The notes below the pieces were generated by a model that was not told the DNA's origin, did no database searches, and worked only from the letters and a program-made list of their open reading frames with translations. Source: Bostrychus sinensis (taxonomy: Eukaryota; Chordata; Actinopteri; Gobiiformes; Eleotridae). From it: a DNA stretch of 64,000 nucleotides. Positions within the stretch are counted from its first letter, which is position 1. The number at the start of each line of letters is the position of its first letter. The stretch spans positions 34,655,393 through 34,719,392 of the forward strand of contig CM036254.1 in assembly GCA_020698575.1 (NCBI GenBank), written 5' to 3'. Positions 1-11,330 of the stretch are shown here, in pieces. The position numbers and the translations under genes are program-made.

Positions 1-519
1 CATTAAAGGATATACACTGAATAAAGTTAATAAAATTTCCCACTTACTGATTTTGCACAAAAATGTCTAGTTATTCCAATTCTAAGGTGGAGATACTATA
101 GGATTAGACTAAAGTGGGTTTGATGTTTCATCTTTAGAGGTAATAATTAGGAAGGTATAAAAATAGCCTATTTTTTATCATTCAGGAGCCCAAGGACGGT
201 CATTTATCTGTACAATAGTGAAGAAACTGTTTCAGTGATGGAAGAGAGGTAATACCATAAATTGTAGCCAGCCTAAAATATTATTTGCCATCAAAAATGC
301 ACCAGAATACAGGAATGTGTATCATATTTTGTTCAGATTTTCCTGGGGAAGGACTCCCAGATGCCCCTGTCTTATATTGTCCAACATATTCATCTGTCTG
401 TTATGTGTACAAGGCCACAATTCAGGATACAAGGCAAAAGGAGAGCTTGTATTAATGCTTTGTACAATTTTATCAAATAAACAATTATAAAATAAAAAAT
501 TACTAAATTTGAGCCTATA

Positions 520-578
520 TAGGGCTTCAGGTTTCCCTCTTGCCTAGGGCCCTATAGTGTCTACAGACGGCTCTGATT
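520..578 (-). mobile_element. hAT-type transposon end fragment
   Basis: On the minus strand it starts CAGAGCCGTCTGTAG and continues into CTAGGCAAGAGGG, the CAGRGCCGG...TAGGGCCC type of hAT end. Related ends lie at 35444, 48048 and 54111. Confidence 0.5.
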
Positions 579-597
579 GCTTCTCAAACTATAGATG

Positions 598-930
598 GTG
601 GAGGAAGTACTGAATTTCATTATTTAATAAAAGTACAGATAAAGGAGTAAAGATTTACTCAAATAAAAGAAAATTTGTCACATTGAAATTTCTACTTAAG
701 TAAAAGTATAAAAGTACACACTAATAAATGTACATCCAAGAGGATTTGCAAGGAATTTTGCTGAAATGTAAGTAGTTAGAGTGTGTAAGTGACATAATTT
801 CAGATTTGTGTTTAGATTATTAAAATTTGTGATAAAATACACACCTGAGCCAAATTTCAGACAAAATGTGAGAACCACTGCAAACTTATCAAAAAAAAAA
901 ATTGAAAAGGTCACTGGGGCACAAGGGTTA
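598..930. repeat. Interspersed repeat with AAGTA-rich end, copy 1
   Basis: Starts GGTGGAGGAAGTACTGAA and is full of AAGTA/TAAAAGTA motifs, a common teleost repeat terminus. The segment near 780-860, read on the minus strand, matches 16650-16740 (both contain TTTGGCTCAGGTG). The short open frame here is simply this repeat. Confidence 0.55.
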
Positions 931-1850
931 AGTCTTATTTTCCCTTTTTTTTTTTTTTTTTTACTTGTTTAACCACAGTTTCAGCCCTGGTTAAAAGCAA
1001 AGCAAAGCAATGCTTCTTGCTCCAATTTCATTCTTCAAATAAAAAGCCTCTCATTAGGAACCTCTAATTCATATTTGAATAAAGCTCTCCCACATGGCTA
1101 GCCCCAGTGCCTGATCTTCCAACACATTAGAGTCTCTCTTCTCACTCCATCCCTGTCTGTATTGAGCTGCTTGGCCACTGTCTGAGTCCCATTGATCCCA
1201 ATAAAGTGTGGATGGGACTGGATCAGAGCTCTCAAATGGCTCTTCCCTGAAAAAAAACAAAAAAACAAAAACTGTCGATTTCTCCCAGCACACTTGAACT
1301 CACCACAAACAAACCCCAGACACTTTTAGGAGACAGCCACATGGCCTCAGAATCCATGGAGGTGATTAGGTGAATATTTATCGGGGCAGTGACAGTGGAG
1401 TATATAGGTGTGCTGTTATCTTTATTGGATCTTGCTGTGTAGTAATGATATTGTCTCTCCAGTACAGGCTGCTCCAGTCTGACATCGCAGCTAGATCAGG
1501 AAGACAAGAGGACATCATTTGGACATTCAGGACAATACACTTAAAATGGCATAACGGCTGCAGTGGTTAAATAAGATATACTGAAGGCATTATGCTGTTC
1601 CGATGCAAAGTAAATACTGGGCTAGTATCACCATTATTGATACTGACACTTACATAATAGACAGTATATGTGCTTCTGTGTAGGGTCTAGCAGTGTGTCT
1701 TCATGTGCTCTTTCCTTTGTTAAGTGCATGTTAAAAATCAGATTTAAAGCAAAGTTATGCAAAAAAAAATAATAATAATACATATTTTACTAACAAAATC
1801 TGCACAGAAATAAACAAAAATAAATACATGAAATGAATAAGTAAATGAAT
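930..1850. other. Low-copy intron, nothing recognised
   Basis: Contains a poly-T run near 943-961 and short A-rich tracts. Small open frames on both strands show no family signature. Confidence 0.5.
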
Positions 1851-1859
1851 AACATTCTT

Positions 1860-2120
1860 CTTTTACAATTCACAAAGGTTTTGAAGAGAGGGGCCCCTGA
1901 AAAAACCTCTTTACTGGAGGCCCCTCAATATATAATTGAAGAGAATAGACTTATTTTGGGGCCACCTGGCCCGGGACAAGAGGGTTGTCCCCTGGCGGGT
2001 CAACCAGTAGTGTTGCAGTACTGTTGGAGGAATTTTGAGGGATCCTGTTGCCTTGAGTTTTTTAATTTTTGCTACTTTTTTTTACAGTGTATACAACACA
2101 AACTTTAAAAAAAAAATTGT
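1860..2120. mobile_element. MITE relic with TTTTACAGTGTA end
   Basis: The right part reads GGATCCTGTTGCCTTGAG and ends in TTTTTTTTACAGTGTA. The same words occur at the ends of the palindromic elements at 23978-24537 and 47145-47283, so it belongs to that family. The left boundary is unclear. Confidence 0.5.
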
Positions 2121-2480
2121 AACAGTGTATATAGTGTTGTTTTTACAATTCTTTATCTACCACTGAAAAGGTTTTTATAAACAGTAATTGGTCATCAAAA
2201 GGAACTCCGAAAATCTGTATATATATATATACTTTACAAATATTCAATTAAGACCCTCTAAAGAGCTTAATTTTGTCTTTCCACTCATGATTTACAATAG
2301 GTTTTACATTATGGAAATTTAATAATATAGCAGCAGAAAGTCAGGTTTAAAATAGTTCAAATAAAAAAAAAAACAATAATCCAACCAGACAAAGTGGCTA
2401 ATGAGAATGAATATGTTACAAACCAAAAATGGAAATCTATCCACATTTAGCCGGTTGGCTGGTGTTGATGTCAAGTCCTG
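2120..2480. other. AT-rich intron, nothing recognised
   Basis: A short TA run near 2217-2231 is the only structure seen. Confidence 0.4.
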
Positions 2481-4015
2481 ATTATAATTAACAGTACGTA
2501 AGTAACTTATTATTTTGTGTCATGCACTGTTAAAGTGCCCAGCCCGCATGGCCTTACAAGTCACTAACAAACAAAAGCACAGGAAGACAGATTTTACATC
2601 AAATCAAACATAAAGTGTCCTCTTACGCAAGTGCCAAGCATTTAACACAAACTGAGCAAAATTGAGCACATTAAAATAAAACAGAAGCTGAAGTCTGTCT
2701 TCATCCGACATAGAAAACAAATCTAGGCCGACATCAGACATTTTACAGCTGACTCCTTACATCATGGTATAATAGACAACAAAACAAAAAGTGCATTTCA
2801 TTTTCAATATCATTCAAATCACACAGACAACATTTACACTCCTCCTCTGGAACCGAGTGAAATCGCCCCAGACTTTAACTGAGCACACACCGATCTCTGG
2901 GCTTTAGTTAGATTCATTGTAACATAGGGCTCTGGCCTATAAAACTTTTTAATTAAACTAGAGGTTCTCAACTTCGGTTTACACAAAATTTCTCTACAAC
3001 ATTTCTGGTTATAGACTTCAATATAAACCGCTTTAATTTGCCCAATGTTACATCTTAGCTTATTTCTATATATGTAATGTAATGTATATGTATTGAAGCT
3101 CTGCTTTTTCGAATATTTTCTCCATCTGTCTGGTCCAGGTGTATTTATTAGAAAGATCCCAACTGAATATTTATTTTGTCAATCTTGTGTCTGACATAGT
3201 AATCAACCTATTCCATAAACGCACCATATCACCAATGAAACTCACTTCACAAAGTTGCCAACCCATATCTCCATTTAAAATCAGTTTGGGAGTGTATTTG
3301 TGCACACCTAAAAATACCTCAGTGCTCTACAATGCACTTTTTCACTATGCGACTGTTTACAGTGACCCCAGACCCCTGCTCCATGATCCAGAACAGGACA
3401 AACACAGGATCTGTACAGTTCAGTGTAGGTTTTAGAGCCCAGGTCACAGCATGCTTTAGCCTTATTTATAACTGCTCCTAAAGCTCTACCTGCTGACTCT
3501 GATAAGACTTTTATTCCTTCATCAAATGTAAGATATTCATCCAGAAAAAATCTTAAATATTTATATTTTTTAGCAAAAGACAGCTGAGTAGATCCAAAAC
3601 CAAATGTAGATGTTGTCAATGAGTGACTGTCTTCTGAAATGAATCACTTGAGTTTAGTCACAGTTTATCTTCAGTCTCATTTTGTTGCACCAGGAATAAA
3701 CAATGTTTAGTAGCCTTTGAAGGTCAGATTCATCTTCCGCAAGAAGCACAATATCATCTGCATACACCATTATACAAACTTTTACCTCACCTACACTAAC
3801 ACCTATATCTGTGTTTACCTTCATTTACTTCATGGAGGGAGTCCTGCACAGAATGAATGGGTTTTTGGGATTGGTCTATGTATATGGCAAATAGTGTAGG
3901 AGACAAAACGTCACCCTGTTTAATAAAAAAGATAAAACAAGAAGGTCGGCTGGACAAGATTTGTTTTCAAAGCCGTTTTGATGTCGACATTTTTATTTGC
4001 TTCATGAGTAGAAGC
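2480..4015 (-). mobile_element. Degenerate non-LTR retrotransposon (LINE), RT to C-terminus
   Basis: Read on the minus strand, conceptual translation with several frameshifts follows the order of a LINE ORF2. GDVLSPTLFAIYI (RT palm, near 3880-3920) comes first, then the catalytic YADD box as MVYADDIVLLAEDE (YADD codons at 3753-3764). Next is a 'thumb' region with YLRFFLDEYLTFDEGI, AGRALGAVINKAK and CPVLDHGAGVWG in an open frame at 3308-3619. A C-terminal tail follows with RLWNRLI, FSWDLSN and RPEPYVTMNL-type words down to about 2850. It is 5'-truncated and dead, with multiple frameshifts and stops. A 39-bp foreign patch interrupts it at 3832-3870 (see findings). I cannot assign the clade by eye. 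Confidence 0.85.
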
Positions 4016-4017
4016 TT

Positions 4018-4394
4018 ATTCAATTCAGATTCAGTTTTATTTGTATAGTCCAGTATCACAACAAAAGTCGCCTCAAAGGGCTTCACAACAGTTGATAAAC
4101 ACACAATCAGACAACACAGGGCCAGGACACTCCTGTCCTTAGACCCTCCTTCTCGGTAAGGAAAAACTCCTAAAAAAAACCCAGCTGCAGGAAAAAAGAA
4201 GAAACATTATGGAGACAACTGAAGGAGAGATCCTCTCCTAGGACGGACAGGCAATGCGTCTAGGACTGTTAGTTCATTAGCTCATCTATAGGATCATAGA
4301 TTCAGCTCTGTAAGGATTCATCCAGGGAGTGGGGTGAGGTAGGTTGAGGAAGTCCATAGGATGCAGCAGGTGGGCCTCATCCAGACAGGTGAGT
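4018..4394 (+). repeat. Interspersed repeat 'TTTATTTGTATAG', copy 1
   Basis: Begins TTCAATTCAGATTCAG then TTTTATTTGTATAGTCC. It contains CCTTCTCGGTAAGGAAAAAC, GGAGAGATCCTCTCC and CCTCATCCAGACAGGTGAG. The copy at 30454-30873 is the same family in the same orientation, over about 380 bp. It directly abuts the 5' side of the LINE. The class is unknown to me. Confidence 0.8.
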
Positions 4395-4735
4395 GGGCGA
4401 GATAGGTCCGGGAATCCAGGATGCAGCAGGGCTTATATACAGTAGTTCATGCACTATCACATGGATCTTCTCCTGAAATCCCCAGGAGCACCTTGTTGTT
4501 GGTACTTTAACCTTATTTTTTCCTCTAAATTCTCCTGAATAACTGAGAACCTACACAGAATTACTAATCAATAATCAATATTCTAACTGTTATAGCAGAT
4601 TTTAGCAGATGTCCAAGTTTGTATTATTTAACACGCCCATACACATCCACACCACATTTTTGGACTGATTTATGTTTTACCACCATCCCAATTTAAACCA
4701 TGCAAATCTAATTTTCAAGCATGTTGTCAAAATAT

Positions 4736-5119
4736 TTACTCTCTAGAGATGCTCCCTAGATTTTTCCCTCTTCTTGCTGTTGTGTTTTGAAGTAAACACA
4801 TGTAGTTTTCCTGTGTAGTGTGGGCGGTCGCAGCAGTAGTAGGTATTTGTGTTTTTGGGTTCATTGTTGTGTGCAGATCAGCTGAAGAGGCCGCTTTTGT
4901 TTCCACATCAAAACCCATTTTGAGCCCTGCTGCTTTAATGGCTGCTGTGGACTGGTTGTGCACACATTTTAAGACAGGGCAGTGGTTAATGGAGGGAGTC
5001 CTGCACAAAATGAATGGGTTTTTGGGAAATTTGAAGGACGGATTTGTTTCTGTTGGGTATTGTTTGCTTGTATTCTGGTGAAATAGGTCGTGGCTGATTA
5101 GGAGTTCTAGACCCACCAC
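4736..5119 (-). other. Unrecognised open frame, 127 codons
   Basis: This open frame runs opposite the nrg3 direction and has no recognisable domain, signal peptide or membrane segment. It is Thr/Asn/Lys-rich with scattered cysteines. An 87-codon frame overlaps it on the other strand, which argues for chance or a repeat remnant. Part of it (4989-5027) is duplicated inside the LINE at 3832-3870. I would not call it a gene without transcript evidence. Confidence 0.25.
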
Positions 5120-5660
5120 AGCTAAGACATTCCTCCCACATACTGTTAATAAGGCTTGTTAAAACTCAAAGTTAAAGGCCTATATACACTCTGCATAAAG
5201 AAGACTATTTCTGATGTCTGTACTTGCTGTTATTTGGGTCAAACTGTAAACATGATTCTATAGTGCAAGAATGGTAATAAACTCTTCCTTGTAACTTTTT
5301 CCATTATGTATGTAGGTTCTGAAGCTTTTTACACCAAAGAAGCTGCTACCCTAGAAAATATTTGGCTCTTAAAGTAATCTTTTTAATGGACTTAAATGTG
5401 AAGGAATTAGGACTAACTCCACAGACAAAAATTGTAGAAAAAAAAAAAAAGCAAAATTCTCATGATTTTTTTTCTCTTTAATCATTAGTGATGTGTTAAC
5501 GCATTTCAAGTACAAAGATTTTGTTTGTAAATTATTTTGTTATAATTTGCATATCATTTGCATATTTAGTCACCCAGACTTAATTATAGGCTTTTAATAA
5601 AAATGTCAGAAACAATCCACAACACAAAGCTCCTTCACCACTCTTCATTCTGATGTGGTT
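5120..5660. other. AT-rich intron, nothing recognised
   Basis: Only short A or T runs are seen, for example at 5438-5450. Confidence 0.4.
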
Positions 5661-5663
5661 TAG

Positions 5664-5954
5664 TTTAAAGGTGCTATGAGCAGTATATTTGTTATATTTC
5701 ATAAAAATTACCCAGATGTGCCACGAAATGATGTAAACATGTTTAAATCAAATAGTTTTACTGAAAACAATGGTGCAGTTAATTTATTAATAAAAAATAT
5801 ATTTTACATAATGGCCAAGTTGTTTGTGTTGACATTTTTTGTTTGGGTTCTAAAACCGCATCACCACTTGTCCAACCAGAGACTATTGTTTTGATTTAGA
5901 CTGCAGTACTGTTTCAAACCAGTATGATCACATGCTGCTTACAGAACCTTTAAA
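5664..5954. mobile_element. TTTAAAGG-type MITE, copy 1
   Basis: Imperfect terminal inverted repeats: left TTTAAAGGTGCTATGAGCAG, right end reading outward TTTAAAGGTTCTGTAAGCAG. The core near the right end (TTTAGACTGCAGTACTGTTT) recurs at 21853-21873 in the second copy. No coding capacity. Confidence 0.75.
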
Positions 5955-6019
5955 ATAAACTTTATTTTTGACAACTTTTTATAGTTAAAAGTCAGCCATA
6001 TTCTATCTAATATAGAATA

Positions 6020-6125
6020 AACTGTCACGGTTCTAAATAGGACCCAAAAGCAGAACAAAACAGGCAAGTGGTTCAAACAATTTATTAATCCAAAGTAACG
6101 TTGAGGGGTTGAGGCGTCTTCAGAC
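6020..6125. mobile_element. Interspersed repeat end (CTGTCACGG...GACCCAAAAGCAG)
   Basis: The words CTGTCACGGTTC, GGACCCAAAAGCAG and AATTTATTAATCC in this order form a widespread teleost repeat terminus. Only about 100 bp remains. Confidence 0.45.
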
Positions 6126-6129
6126 AAAA

Positions 6130-6650
6130 GCATATAAAGTTAAACTTTTTAAAATAGAAATTTAATTGATTAGATTTCTGCCTCAGTCAAAGCCCAAAGT
6201 GAGGCCTGTATTGTGGGATCCTCTCTGCTGTGTGTGGACAGTGGGCTCCTGAGGGCCTCAGTAAACCTGGACACACTTAAAAATGACAAACCTCTCTCTA
6301 GTGTGTAGCACATCAAGTGTTGAAGAAAAGAAAAACATTATATGCAAATTTATCAAAACAATAATGTACAAACTAAATCTTTTTACTTGAAATGACAGTT
6401 AAGATATCACCAATGATCAATGAGAAAAAAAATCCCAGAATTGTGCTGTTGTGTTTGTTTTTTACAGACGTTTTTCTGTGGGGTACAAGGTGACCCCACT
6501 CATCATGTATGTGTGTAGAACAGGTTGGTAGGAAGAGGGTTTTTATGTAGCTTTTTATTGACATGCCATCAAAAATGAAAAGCTAAAATTAAATTAGGAC
6601 ATTATGGTGACAAACCTGGATTCAAGCACACAGTATGTCTCTCTGTAGAG
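6130..6650. other. Intron, nothing recognised
   Basis: 6175-6310 is GC-richer and lacks repeat words, but I see no specific function. Confidence 0.35.
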
Positions 6651-7220
6651 CCCATAGTAGTAAGCACAATGACCTTCAGTTCACCTTGCCTTTATTTAGA
6701 TAGCTATAATAGAGCCGTGATAACTGGACCACCAGGCCTGTGCTGGCCAGTCTCCTGTCGGCTCTAGCATCATCTCACCTCACCTTCTATTTCTGAGACC
6801 GCCCGCTCTGATTGGCTCTCATACACCAATCCATAATCGGCAGGTCAGGACCAGTCTGGACCCCCCGCTATCAGAGCAGCCCCACCACTCGAGGGAATGT
6901 CAGCCGTGAAGGACACTATTACTGGCTTGACACTCGAAAAAATCTATAAAACATATTTCTATCACTCGCAAACCAGGACTAGTCTTTTTTTTTTTTTCCC
7001 CTTCGATGCATTCAGTCCCAGTTGCAGCATGCAACACGTCCACTGCATTAAAATCCAGTTAGTGCCTAATCAGTGTTTTGTTGGGAAGTGACTTGCTCTT
7101 AATAAAATAAGACAAGAATAAGCACGTTCTGCAGCGGCAGCCGTTTAGAGGTAATTCATCTCGAGTGGATTGCATTGCCAGCAAAGTTAAGTTAAACACA
7201 GTCAGACGTGACTTTGGTTG
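6650..7220. promoter_or_regulatory. Low-copy, mixed-composition block; weak regulatory candidate
   Basis: Repeat-free sequence with inverted CCAAT boxes (CTGATTGGCTC and CACCAATCC near 6810-6835), a TAATTAAG homeodomain-type site near 7240 and balanced base composition unlike the flanking AT-rich intron. No conserved reading frame. Conservation cannot be tested here. Confidence 0.3.
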
Positions 7221-7392
7221 ACTCTAGGGCTTAAGTTGATTAATTAAGGATAGCTTCAGGATTTGCTGGACTCTAAATGTTTTTTAGTGCCCAAATTCTG
7301 TGGCGTATGAAGTAGAAGCTGTAGAAGAAATCACTTTATTTGAGTTACAGCTTCTGGTTGAAATTTTGGTGATTGCTTAGAAAGGCCATGAT

Positions 7393-7500
7393 TAAAGCGG
7401 AACTCAGAAACTTTTCTCGTTTCTTTGCTGTTTTTGTGTCATTTTGGTCTATAGAGCTCCCCCTATGTTTCGGAGTAAGGCATATCAAGATTCCATGGGT
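7393..7500. repeat. 'GCTCGTTTCTTCGCTG' repeat, copy 1
   Basis: Shares AACT..TCTCGTTTCTTTGCTG, TTTTTGTGTCATTTTGG and GAGCTCCCCCTATGTTTCGG with 14216-14390, 38565-38700 and 52745-52790. The family is unassigned. Confidence 0.65.
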
Positions 7501-7513
7501 TAGGTTTCTAATT

Positions 7514-7764
7514 GAAGGATGTCCAAATGTTCTTCATTGAGGGCCACATAATGACAAATCTGTGTGAAGAAGGGCCATTTACTAGAGATGGCTTATTTTT
7601 CCTTACCATAAAAATAAATCCCATTTGGCTGCTCCCTTTTTTTCATGGGAAGTCCACAGCTCTAGTTAGTTATTTACATGGGTACTTTGGCCTAAGTTTT
7701 ACCCCAGATGTCCTAATCCAGAGGGCCAATATTTTGCCCCTGGGCCATAGTTTGGACACCCTTG
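7514..7764. mobile_element. hAT MITE (251 bp) with GGGTGTCCAAA-type ends
   Basis: Left end GAAGGATGTCCAAATG; right end, read outward, CAAGGGTGTCCAAACTATGG. Candidate 8-bp target duplications TTCTAATT (7506-7513) and GTCTAATC (7765-7772) match at 6 of 8 positions. The internal words GAGGGCCACATAATG and AGGGCCAATATTTTG are typical of this fish hAT family. No transposase. Confidence 0.8.
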
Positions 7765-7868
7765 GTCTAATCAAGCAGTAGTGGTAACTGCTTACATGGA
7801 GAAACTATGTAAAAAAGAGGAAGAAAAATTGGAATGCCTCCATTTAGTTATTAGCACATGGGATAGGA

Positions 7869-8490
7869 CCAAAACTGCCAAATCAATCAATCAATAAAGT
7901 AATAAATAAATGCTCTCTTTGACAAATTATTATTTAAACAGGACAACATTTGCTACTAAAAAATAAATAAATAAATAAAATAAATGAAGATGTAAGTTTT
8001 GGTTAAAATAAATAAATAAACGCCTATAATTATCCCCTTTCTTGATTTAGTTCTATGTTTATTCATTTGTGCTTTCATTTATTTTTGCTTCATTTAAATA
8101 TTTATTCCCACATTCATTTATTGACTGATTTCTGTCACCGAAATGCAAATGAAGGGGGTGTGTTAGACATAAGCAATCAGAACAACAGATAATCTGCAGA
8201 TCAACCAATGACACTGTCAGGACACGCCCCCTTCATTTGCATATGGGTGACAGAAATGAATCAATAAATAAATGTGGGAATAAATAAATGAGGAAAAAAA
8301 TAAATCAACGCACAAATTAATACATTTGGAAAGAAATATAGAAAGGAAATATTTATCGGCCTTTATTTATTTATTTTAACCAAAATTTACAGCTTCATTT
8401 CATATAAACATTTCAGCATTTGTTGTCCGGTTTAAATAGCAGAGAGCATTTATTTATTAATTCACTTATTGATTGTTTTGGAAGGTTTGG
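7869..8490. mobile_element. Foldback (palindromic) element, ~620 bp
   Basis: Two arms of about 270-300 bp are near-perfect reverse complements. The outer ends are CCAAAACTGCCAAA and (read outward) CCAAACCTTCCAAA, and the arms are rich in AATAAATA. The inner arm ends both carry TGCAAATGAAGGGGG next to a non-palindromic loop at about 8166-8222 holding CCAATGACA. There is an ATGCAAAT octamer in each arm (8143-8150 and, inverted, 8235-8242). No reading frame. A non-autonomous DNA transposon is the likely origin. Confidence 0.85.
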
Positions 8491-8562
8491 GTACTCCATA
8501 CTTCCATGCTACCTGCCTTAAGCCAATAATTCCTTGTAAATCTGTGCCCTGTTGTTCTGAAA

Positions 8563-9044
8563 TAGTGATTCTCAACTGGTGGGTCGGGATCCAAAGGTGG
8601 GTCGCCGAACCAATCTCAGTGTGTTGCAAAAGATAAATAAAAAAGTATATGTTACTGTTACATCTAATGTTGAAGTGAGCACTGCTTAATTCTCCTCAAA
8701 GCACAAGTCTTTCAGTATTTACTTCTGAAAAGCTCATCACAAGAAAAGTACATTTTATAGACTTGAATTCTTTTGAATTGCACTTTTTTATTTTGTGTAT
8801 TTTTGTTTTAAATTAAACTCCATCTAATACAATGTAGAAGGGAATAGTTTCCTCTCTGGCATCCCCACTTGCTTGCGAAATGTATTCTTTTTGTGTTGGC
8901 GTGCTGTGAAATTCTGACATTATTCTGTCTCAGGTTTAATACTGATGTGATCTGATCAGTTGAAATATTTCTTTTATTTGGGTCACGGCTTGACATTTTG
9001 GGGTGATGGTGGGTCCTGAAGCTAGCCCAGTTGAGAACGACTGA
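8563..9044. mobile_element. hAT non-autonomous element (TCTCAACTGG ends)
   Basis: Left end TAGTGATTCTCAACTGGTGG, right end read outward TCAGTCGTTCTCAACTGGGC, followed inside by GTGGGTC...GACC words at both ends. This is the well-known 'AGTGRTTCTCAACTGG' hAT terminus. The open frame across the right half is not transposase. Confidence 0.8.
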
Positions 9045-9049
9045 CACAT

Positions 9050-9770
9050 AAAAGACACATAAAAAAACAAGTGTTTGCTTGATGGTAAGTATCCCCGTTT
9101 GACAACACGTCAAAAGTATCTTTTACTGATGTACCTCACTATGAGGCCTAAGCCTAAGAAAAGGCAAAGAGTTGTCAATCACAGCTGAGCTCTCCACTGG
9201 AACATGTCAGTTGATCAGCCTGACTCAAGTATCAGAGCAAAAACCTGCAGTTTTCAGAAAGCCACTAAGTCCACTTGTTACCATCAATAACTGCACCCAG
9301 CTGTTCTTTAATGCAGCGGAGACACCCAACAATTTCTTTATTCTTTCTGATTTTCCTCCTGAAAGCAGAAGTCCATGAAAAGCGGAGGTTGAAGTGCAGG
9401 CCTGTGTTCTCCAGTGTCCGATAGTGTATTGATCCAAGCGCGCCCCCCTCCCCCCCGCCTCAGTCTCCACTCTCTCCACTCCTCTGTAAATTGGTCCGTT
9501 TTCCTGGCCTCAGATTGACGTCTTCAGTCTGAGGGAATTGTTTTCACATGCTCTTTTCTGTCAACTACAATGCATTGCACTGACGTTGGCTTTTCAGATA
9601 ACCACCTGAAACACTCCACGAGTGTTAAGCCGTATTACTAACTGTTCTGCCGTCATCTTCTGATCACATGTTCACCTACCTGCTTATGTTTTATTCAAGA
9701 AAAAGTGATTTTAATTTGTCAGTGCAAAATACTGATATTGCATCAAACTCAAGTTTAAAATTCAAGATTC
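9050..9770. other. Low-copy intron, nothing definite
   Basis: Mixed composition with a short CpG-containing patch at 9437-9455 (GCGCGCCCCCC). Overlapping short open frames on both strands have no recognised product. Confidence 0.35.
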
Positions 9771-9772
9771 AA

Positions 9773-10190
9773 AGTGTTTCCTGTCATATGTACAGCAGCG
9801 TATTACTGCCAACTGAGTGTGAATTAATTTCAGCTGCATCATGTTTTAACAAGAAAACTATCATGTTTGTACATGATGCTATTACGTTTGTACAAGATAT
9901 GTATCATGTGATAGTATATTGTACAAACGTGATAATTGTGTATCATAATAAAACATGATGAGTCAGTATCTTGTACTTTTATGATAAATTAGTTTCACGT
10001 AAAAATGTAATAATTTTGTATCTTGTTATAACATGATACTTATCTTGTTAAAACGTAATAGTATCATGTAAAAACATGATAGTATCTTGTAAAACGTGAT
10101 AGTTTTCTTGTTAAAACGTGCTAGAGCTGACATTAATTCACACTCAGTTGGCAGTAATACTCTGTCGTACATATGCACATAAGGAAACAA
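9773..10190. mobile_element. Foldback element with internal ~20-bp subrepeats
   Basis: The arms carry GTATTACTGCCAACTGAGTG (from 9799) and its reverse complement (to about 10162). Both continue through GTGAATTAAT and GTTTTAACAAGAAAACTATCA, so about 100 bp at each end is a clear inverted repeat. The interior is a degenerate array of AACRTGATAGTWTCTTGT-like units in both orientations. No coding potential. Confidence 0.8.
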
Positions 10191-10289
10191 TAATCTCTGT
10201 ACAATAACATTCTTTCTATGCTGTCCCTGCTGAATGCCACATAAAATCTGAGGTATAAAATAAATAAATAAAAATAATTTAACAACAGG

Positions 10290-10800
10290 TCAAAGGTCAA
10301 GGTAAAATTGACTTGTATAGCACATTTACATCAATGCTGCCCAAAATGCTTCACAGGCTTTGATCCAAATACAAAAAAATAAAGCAATATAAAACACTGT
10401 AATGAACAATACATGCACTACAATGTAATATAAATAAAACATCATAAAAGCAAAAACAAAAACAAGTAAAATCAAGTAAAAACTATTTACAAAAGTGCAA
10501 CTCTGTATTCAGCGCCAGTGCAAAAAGATGGGTCTTTAGTGATAATTTAAAAATGTCTTGAGACGTGCAGTTCTAATGTTTAGTGTTCCACAGCATTGGA
10601 GCAGCAACAGCAAAGGCTCTGACGCCTCTGGTTTCTAAGACATAGTCTTGGGACGGTAAAAAGCAGCTGGTTTGTGGACCTGATTGCTCTAGTGGGAACG
10701 TAAGGGGACAACAGGGGGCCAGGCCTTTTAAACATTTAAAAACAAGCAGCAGTAGCTTAAACTGAATTGTGTAGCTGACAGTGAGCCAGTGCAATGAGGA
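10290..10800 (-). repeat. Teleost interspersed repeat (LINE-tail type)
   Basis: Contains ACTTGTATAGCACATTTA, TTCCACAGCATTGGAGCAGC, AGCAAAGGCTCTGACGCCTC and GACAGTGAGCCAGTGCAATG in the fixed order of a very common fish repeat. It is read here in the reverse orientation of a putative retroelement 3' region; the class is not certain. Confidence 0.6.
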
Positions 10801-11205
10801 GAGTACGGGTGTGATAAGTTCATCATCAATAGGTCAGAGAAAGGCATTTATAAGATACATGCTACAGTCTGTACATAAATGTGAGGTAGTGTGCTACATT
10901 AGCTGTTGTGCAGTCAGCAGTGAATGAATGACTTGCATGTACACACTGACAGATGTAAACAGTAAGAAAAAATGTTGGGGAGTGCTTTGTAGGTGCTCAG
11001 GTAGATATCAAAGAACAAGTCAGGTCCTCTTTGGGGAAAAAAGAGGAAATGCCTTGTAAAAAAGAAATCCACACTTATGCTTTTTTTGTCTATAGTATCA
11101 TTCAATTTTTCTTTACCACATTTACTATATTGTTTTTTATTTATAAACAACACACATAACACACACTTACAAACATGTCAATGGTGGCCCCCCCCTATAT
11201 AATAA
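10800..11205. other. Intron, nothing recognised
   Basis: AT-rich, with no repeat words or coding signature that I can identify. Confidence 0.35.
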
Positions 11206-11330
11206 TATGCACCCTGAGGAAGGCCTTTGAGCTGAAATGCATTGGTGCATTTTTAATTCATTAGCCGTGTTTCAATAAAGGCTTTTTAATGGAGAAACAG
11301 TCAGAGTGCCTTGGATTTGTTTGCTTTTCA
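11205..11330 (+). repeat. Interspersed repeat 'CTGAGGAAGGCCTTTGA', plus copy
   Basis: Order of words: CCTGAGGAAGGCCTTTGAGC, AATTCATTAGCCGTGTTTCA, GAAACAGTCAGAGTGCCTTG, GATTTGTTTGCTTTTCAG. The inverted copy lies at 29030-29125. Confidence 0.75.
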
